From Natronospira elongata (GTDB lineage: Bacteria > Pseudomonadota > Gammaproteobacteria > Natronospirales > Natronospiraceae), in NCBI RefSeq assembly GCF_034931365.1, contig NZ_JAYGII010000008.1:1-64000 (forward strand): 64,000 nt of DNA, read 5' to 3'. A model generated the notes under the pieces. That model made no database searches. It was not told the DNA's origin and was given only the letters and a program-made list of their open reading frames with translations. Shown one piece after another: positions 60,193 through 64,000 of this stretch. A program made the translations under genes and the position numbers. Numbering within the stretch: the stretch's first letter is position 1; each line of letters starts with the position of its first letter.

Positions 60193-60705
60193 TCAGAGCG
60201 ATTCGAAACGATTGGTCTCCGGGTTCTTGCGCACATCCCCGGCCGGGAATACCCGACCGTTCATGAAAAGCCAGGTACCCGCGGGCAGGCATTGCGTGGC
60301 GGCAAAGGCCGCCCCCACGTTGAATACCGCATCACTGGAGCGGAAGCGCGCCGGACTGAGTGAGCCGGTCAGCACCACAGTCCGTCCTTCGGTGTCACCG
60401 ATCGCCTCGGCAGTGCGGGCCATGGTATCGGTCCCGTGGGTAATCAGAATCCGGCGTTCCGGCGCCGCCAGCACCGCTTCCCGGATGCGCTGGCGATCTG
60501 CGTCGCTCAGCTCCAGGCTGTCCTTCTGCATCAACGCCTCGACCGACCAGGGCAAATGCACCAGCGCCTCTTCCAGAACATGATCAATCACCGGATCACC
60601 GACCTCGAACTGGCTTCGGGCATCGAAGTAGATCTTGTCAATGGTTCCTCCGGTGGTGATGATTCGAACAGCCTGGGAAGCCTGATCACGCTCTAGCTCG
60701 GCCAA
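60193..60705 (-). CDS. Short asparaginase-domain protein
   Basis: This 170-residue protein corresponds to the N-terminal domain of L-asparaginase only. Both threonine motifs are present: TGGTID (Thr18) and HGTDTMA (Thr92, Asp93). Full-length asparaginases are about 330 residues, with a second domain that completes the active site between subunits. Single-domain proteins of this length exist as a family of unknown role, so this is not necessarily a truncation; the frame ends cleanly at MNGRVFPAGDVRKNPETNRFESL, which is typical of the short group. Confidence 0.82.
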   Translation of the reverse strand: MAELERDQASQAVRIITTGGTIDKIYFDARSQFEVGDPVIDHVLEEALVHLPWSVEALMQKDSLELSDADRQRIREAVLAAPERRILITHGTDTMARTAEAIGDTEGRTVVLTGSLSPARFRSSDAVFNVGAAFAATQCLPAGTWLFMNGRVFPAGDVRKNPETNRFESL

Positions 60706-60748
60706 GGTCGCGACTCCTCTGCTTGCAATGGAAAACCGGGACGAAAGT

Positions 60749-63061
60749 CTACCACGGGGTGGGGTTCGGCCGTGGCCGGTGCAGGGGCAAGCCCAGGGTC
60801 AGAAAGAAGCCCCGCCGGGATTGTTCTGAATGCGTTGCCCCGAGCAGAACCGGCCCCAGGGGCGTATCGGCCCCCATGAATATTTTGGCGCCGGTGAAGA
60901 GTTCGCTGCTGCTGACACCTTCGCCATGCTGCCAGGCACCGCCGAGGGACAGCCCGGCACCGGCATACATTCCCCCGCCCTCGGTGGGTATCTCGTTGCC
61001 ACCGAGACGCCGGAACCAGACACCCCGCAGACTGCCTATCCGATCACCCCGGAGCTCGTCGGTGCCCAGGCCGCTGAGGGACAGGGGGCCACCCAGCCGA
61101 AATTGTTGCTGGAAAGGCAGGGGCGCATCGGCCTGCCCCCATTCCCCGGCAAGCATGAAGCGGTGTGCCCCGGCATGCCGATACAAGGCGTACTCCAGAG
61201 CCGTTCGGCGAAAGGCCTGATCTGCTCCAAAGCCGGTCAACGAGCGGTCCATTTCCAGTAATAGCGCTTCCCCGTGCGACGGCCATTGGGCCTGATCCAG
61301 ACGATCCCAGCCGATCAGCAGACGCAGCCCGCCAGTTTCCCGCTCCAGTCCCGGCGGCCCTTGCAACCCCGTCCGTTGCTCGGACGACAGGCGTCCACGA
61401 TAGGCACCCAGACGCAGCTCACCATCACGGGCAATACGCTGACCAAAATCGACGCCGACCCGGCTTTCCCTAAGCCCCAGTTCGGCCACTCGACTGCCAG
61501 CCTCCCAGGCCGGAATGGTGGTTGCCTGGTGGTGCCCCAGCAAGGACAGGAATTGATAGCCCCGAGCCGAAAAGGGCTGATGGAATTCAGTCCGCAGTGC
61601 TCGCGTATGCCCCAACTGTAGTTCACTCAGTAATTCGCCCCCCAGGCGATTCAGCCCCGGAAGACGGTGGCCGAGTCGCAGGTTATAGCGGGCATCGCCA
61701 TCAAACGGGTCAAACACCTCCAGTCCGGCGCGGAGATGGTGGGGACCACGCTCGTGCTCCTGCACGTCAATCCGCAGCCGCACCCCCTCATCCAACTCGG
61801 CCACCTGAAAGTCAACGCTCTCGATCTCCCCCAGACGCTGCAAGCGCCCGAGGTCGGACTGCAGACGATCCAGGGACAGGGGTTCCCCCAGAGAGCTCTC
61901 CACCAGGGCCCTTAATCGGCGTTCGGAGAGCTGCCGCATGCCGACAAATTCCAGTTCCTTCAATTCTCCCAGTTCCCGGACCGGCAGCCGCTGGCGGGCC
62001 TGCCAGCGGCCGTAGTCCGAATCCGGCAGAGACAAGGCCTGCAGTCCAGCGCTGACGGCACGAGCCGCCTCCTCCCCGACCTCAGCCGCCTCGACGGTCC
62101 GATGGAAGGCCTGGGGGCCTATGTCCACCACCTGGGGCTCGATCAGAACATCCTGGGACTCCAGGAGGTCCAGCGAGGATTGCACGGTCCGGTGAACGAT
62201 CAGCGTCGTTACCTGCCCTGAAATGGCAAAAATATCGTCGAGACGCTGGCGCTCATCCAGTCGGCCACTGACATTGACGGCAATGATGATATCCGCCCCC
62301 AGGTCCAGGGCCGTCTCTACCGGCAGATTCTCGACCAGGCCGCCATCCACAAGGAGCCTGTCCTCGATGGTCACCGGCGCGAAGACACCGGGCACGGACA
62401 TGCTGGCGCGGATGGCCTGGGACAGACGACCACGATTGATGACGACCTTCTCTGCCTTCTCCAGATCCGCGGCCACCGCCCGAAACGGGATTGGCAGCTC
62501 ATCAAAGTCCCTCAGGGCCGCCGAGCGAAGCGTCGCTTTTTCCAGTATGAAAGAGAGATTGCGTCCCTCGATCAGTGCCCGCGGCAGGCGAAGACCGCCG
62601 TCGGTCAGGCCGATCTGCAGGTCGAACAGGAAACGCTCGTCATTCTCCTTTTCCCGCCAGGGCAGATCCCGCCGAGGCAAGCGATCCGAAAGGGCAACGT
62701 CCCAATCCATGTCCGCCAGCCATTGCTCAATTTCCTCCGGCCCCCAACCACTGGCATAAAGACCCCCAATGATTGCGCCGCCACTGGTCCCGACAATCAA
62801 GTCCACTGGCACCTGATACTCTTCAAGCACCCGAATCACGCCCAGATGGGCCCCACCCCGGGCGCCACCGCCGCTCAGCACCAGAGCAATTTTCGGCCGC
62901 TCGCCTTCCGCCTCATTGGCACTGTCGCTGTCCTCAGCCAAGGCCGAGCGCGGAACCACGCCGAGGATGAGCATGACTAACAGCAGACAGCTGGTCATGA
63001 GCGTCGTTAGCGGCGGCAAGCCGCCGGTCAACAGGTACCCAGACCGGGATTTATTTGTCAT
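60749..63061 (-). CDS. Type Vd patatin autotransporter, PlpD-like
   Basis: This 770-residue protein fuses a secreted patatin lipase to its own outer-membrane transporter. Domains in order: signal peptide (about residues 15-43), patatin (about 55-330, oxyanion GGGARGGAHLG, nucleophile Ser93 in GTSGGA, Asp239 in VDGGLVENLPVE), a POTRA domain (about 365-440, LKELEFVGMRQLSERRLRALVESSLGEPLSLDRL), and a 16-strand Omp85-like barrel (about 445-770). ATG 63061 (MTNKSRS) has GGGG upstream; ATG 63073 has no site. It is divergent from the NfeD-like gene. Confidence 0.92.
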   Translation of the reverse strand: MTNKSRSGYLLTGGLPPLTTLMTSCLLLVMLILGVVPRSALAEDSDSANEAEGERPKIALVLSGGGARGGAHLGVIRVLEEYQVPVDLIVGTSGGAIIGGLYASGWGPEEIEQWLADMDWDVALSDRLPRRDLPWREKENDERFLFDLQIGLTDGGLRLPRALIEGRNLSFILEKATLRSAALRDFDELPIPFRAVAADLEKAEKVVINRGRLSQAIRASMSVPGVFAPVTIEDRLLVDGGLVENLPVETALDLGADIIIAVNVSGRLDERQRLDDIFAISGQVTTLIVHRTVQSSLDLLESQDVLIEPQVVDIGPQAFHRTVEAAEVGEEAARAVSAGLQALSLPDSDYGRWQARQRLPVRELGELKELEFVGMRQLSERRLRALVESSLGEPLSLDRLQSDLGRLQRLGEIESVDFQVAELDEGVRLRIDVQEHERGPHHLRAGLEVFDPFDGDARYNLRLGHRLPGLNRLGGELLSELQLGHTRALRTEFHQPFSARGYQFLSLLGHHQATTIPAWEAGSRVAELGLRESRVGVDFGQRIARDGELRLGAYRGRLSSEQRTGLQGPPGLERETGGLRLLIGWDRLDQAQWPSHGEALLLEMDRSLTGFGADQAFRRTALEYALYRHAGAHRFMLAGEWGQADAPLPFQQQFRLGGPLSLSGLGTDELRGDRIGSLRGVWFRRLGGNEIPTEGGGMYAGAGLSLGGAWQHGEGVSSSELFTGAKIFMGADTPLGPVLLGATHSEQSRRGFFLTLGLPLHRPRPNPTPW

Positions 63062-63117
63062 CGCTGGCCCCATTGTGCTTTTATGGTCGCTGTCCGATCC
63101 GCATCCACGGTGTCAAC

Positions 63118-64000
63118 ATGAGAGTCAGGCAATTCACCGCAGGTCTTATCTCCCTGGCAGCCGGCATGCTGCTGGTCCTCGCCGCCGCTCTCGGTACCGG
63201 TCAGAGCGATGCTCGCGCCGGGACTGGCGGCAACGCAATGATCCTCACGGTCGATGGTCCCATCGGGCCCGCCACACTGGATTACCTCCGCCGGGGCATC
63301 GAGAAGGCCGAGGAGGAGCGTTACGCCTTCGTCATCATCGAGATGGATACCCCGGGCGGTCTCGTGGACACCACCCGTGACATCAACAAGGCCATTCTCT
63401 CCGCTGACATTCCCGTTGTCACCTTCGTCTACCCTTCAGGTTCCCGGGCAGCCAGTGCCGGCACTTACATCATGTATGCCAGCCATGTCGCGGCCATGGC
63501 TCCGGCCACATCCCTTGGCGCTGCCACCCCGGTGGGCCTGGGCGGGCCGGGCGCGCCTGGCCCCGAGGAAGAAGAGGGTGAGGATGGCGAGGAGCGTGCA
63601 CCGGAGCCGCGCACGGACGCCGAGCGCAAGGCCATCAACGACGCGGTCAGCTACATTCGTGGCCTGGCCGAACAGCGCGGTCGCAATGCGGACTGGGCCG
63701 AAAAAGCCGTCCGCGAGGCCGCAACCCTGGGTGCCCGCGAGGCCCTTGAGCAGAACGTCATCGATATTGTGGCCAGTGACCACGAAGACCTGCTCCGCCA
63801 GATGGATGGCATGGAGGTGGAGATCGCCTCCGGCAGCCTGCGGCTCAACACCGAAAACATCAATCTGGAGCGCCATGACCCGGACTGGCGCACCGAACTG
63901 CTGAGTGTATTGACCAACCCCACCGTTGCCTATCTGCTCATGCTGATTGGCATCTACGGCCTGATCTTCGAAGGCTACAACCCGGGCGCCATTGTTCCCG
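63118..64000 (+). CDS. NfeD-type ClpP-class membrane serine protease, partial
   Basis: This is the first part (294 codons) of a membrane-bound ClpP-class protease of the NfeD long form, paired in other bacteria with a stomatin-like protein. A signal peptide (residues 7-27) is followed by the protease domain: IIEMDTPGGLVDTTRDINKAIL, then the nucleophile Ser113 in GSRAASAGTYIMYAS. Residues 140-168 form an acidic Pro/Glu-rich insertion, longer than is usual in the family. A first transmembrane segment begins at TVAYLLMLIGIYGLIFEGYNPG. The gene continues beyond the window. Confidence 0.9.
   Translation, partial: MRVRQFTAGLISLAAGMLLVLAAALGTGQSDARAGTGGNAMILTVDGPIGPATLDYLRRGIEKAEEERYAFVIIEMDTPGGLVDTTRDINKAILSADIPVVTFVYPSGSRAASAGTYIMYASHVAAMAPATSLGAATPVGLGGPGAPGPEEEEGEDGEERAPEPRTDAERKAINDAVSYIRGLAEQRGRNADWAEKAVREAATLGAREALEQNVIDIVASDHEDLLRQMDGMEVEIASGSLRLNTENINLERHDPDWRTELLSVLTNPTVAYLLMLIGIYGLIFEGYNPGAIVP

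Overview
The window is dense, GC-rich bacterial chromosome with short intergenic gaps and many 1-8 bp gene overlaps. Gene content and order point to a Gammaproteobacterium: fabD-fabG-acpP-fabF-pabB-pabC-mltG-tmk-holB-pilZ, gacA/uvrY-(udg)-uvrC-pgsA-tRNA-Gly/Cys/Leu, ccmABCDEFGHI, a PsrA-type fatty-acid regulator, and the aceA/aceB glyoxylate shunt. The cell wall is Gram-negative (type II secretion, BtuB, type Vd autotransporter, LapA). Genus cannot be fixed from the sequence alone. No prophage, integrase, CRISPR array or intact insertion sequence was seen.

Layout. 1-3550 (minus): type II secretion pseudopilins gspG-H-I-J-K and the start of gspL. 3889-12720 (plus): fatty-acid/folate/peptidoglycan/DNA operon ending in pilZ; the usual upstream rpmF-plsX-fabH is absent. 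12764-17023 (minus): a probable beta-oxidation operon psrA - YiiX-like hydrolase - fadJ-like - yciA-like, with a PsrA-type palindrome ahead of psrA. 17222-19879: EEP nuclease-like and cardiolipin-synthase-like genes, divergent. 19880-21683: an odd patch with a predicted lipoprotein whose signal peptide is out of frame through a heptanucleotide repeat, followed by about 360 bases of degenerate sequence. 21684-24799: lapA and an M16 metalloprotease, convergent. 24896-32957 (minus): vitamin B12 region, cobalamin riboswitch - btuB - btuF - btuC - btuD - inverted-repeat element - cobB - cobQ.

32990-36486: a PAS-GAF-GGDEF-EAL protein and a MaoC-like protein. 36689-43725 (minus): complete cytochrome c maturation operon. 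43789-48082 (minus): three tRNAs, pgsA, uvrC, uracil-DNA glycosylase, gacA. 48215-54618: isocitrate branch point (icd, aceA, aceB), with a divergent LysR regulator and an RssA-like patatin. 54633-57804: class II DAHP synthase and an ALDH7-type dehydrogenase. 57877-60705: sulfotransferase, ATP-grasp enzyme and a one-domain asparaginase-like protein. 60749-64000: type Vd patatin autotransporter and the start of an NfeD/ClpP-class protease.

Themes. Fatty-acid synthesis, beta-oxidation and the glyoxylate bypass all lie in this window, and PsrA-like palindromes sit both ahead of psrA and in the aceB/lysR intergenic region, suggesting common control. The B12 block is a salvage/uptake superoperon under one riboswitch. 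The least explained pieces are the sulfotransferase/ATP-grasp pair, the lipoprotein with the slipped repeat, and the NlpC/P60-like hydrolase inside the fatty-acid operon.
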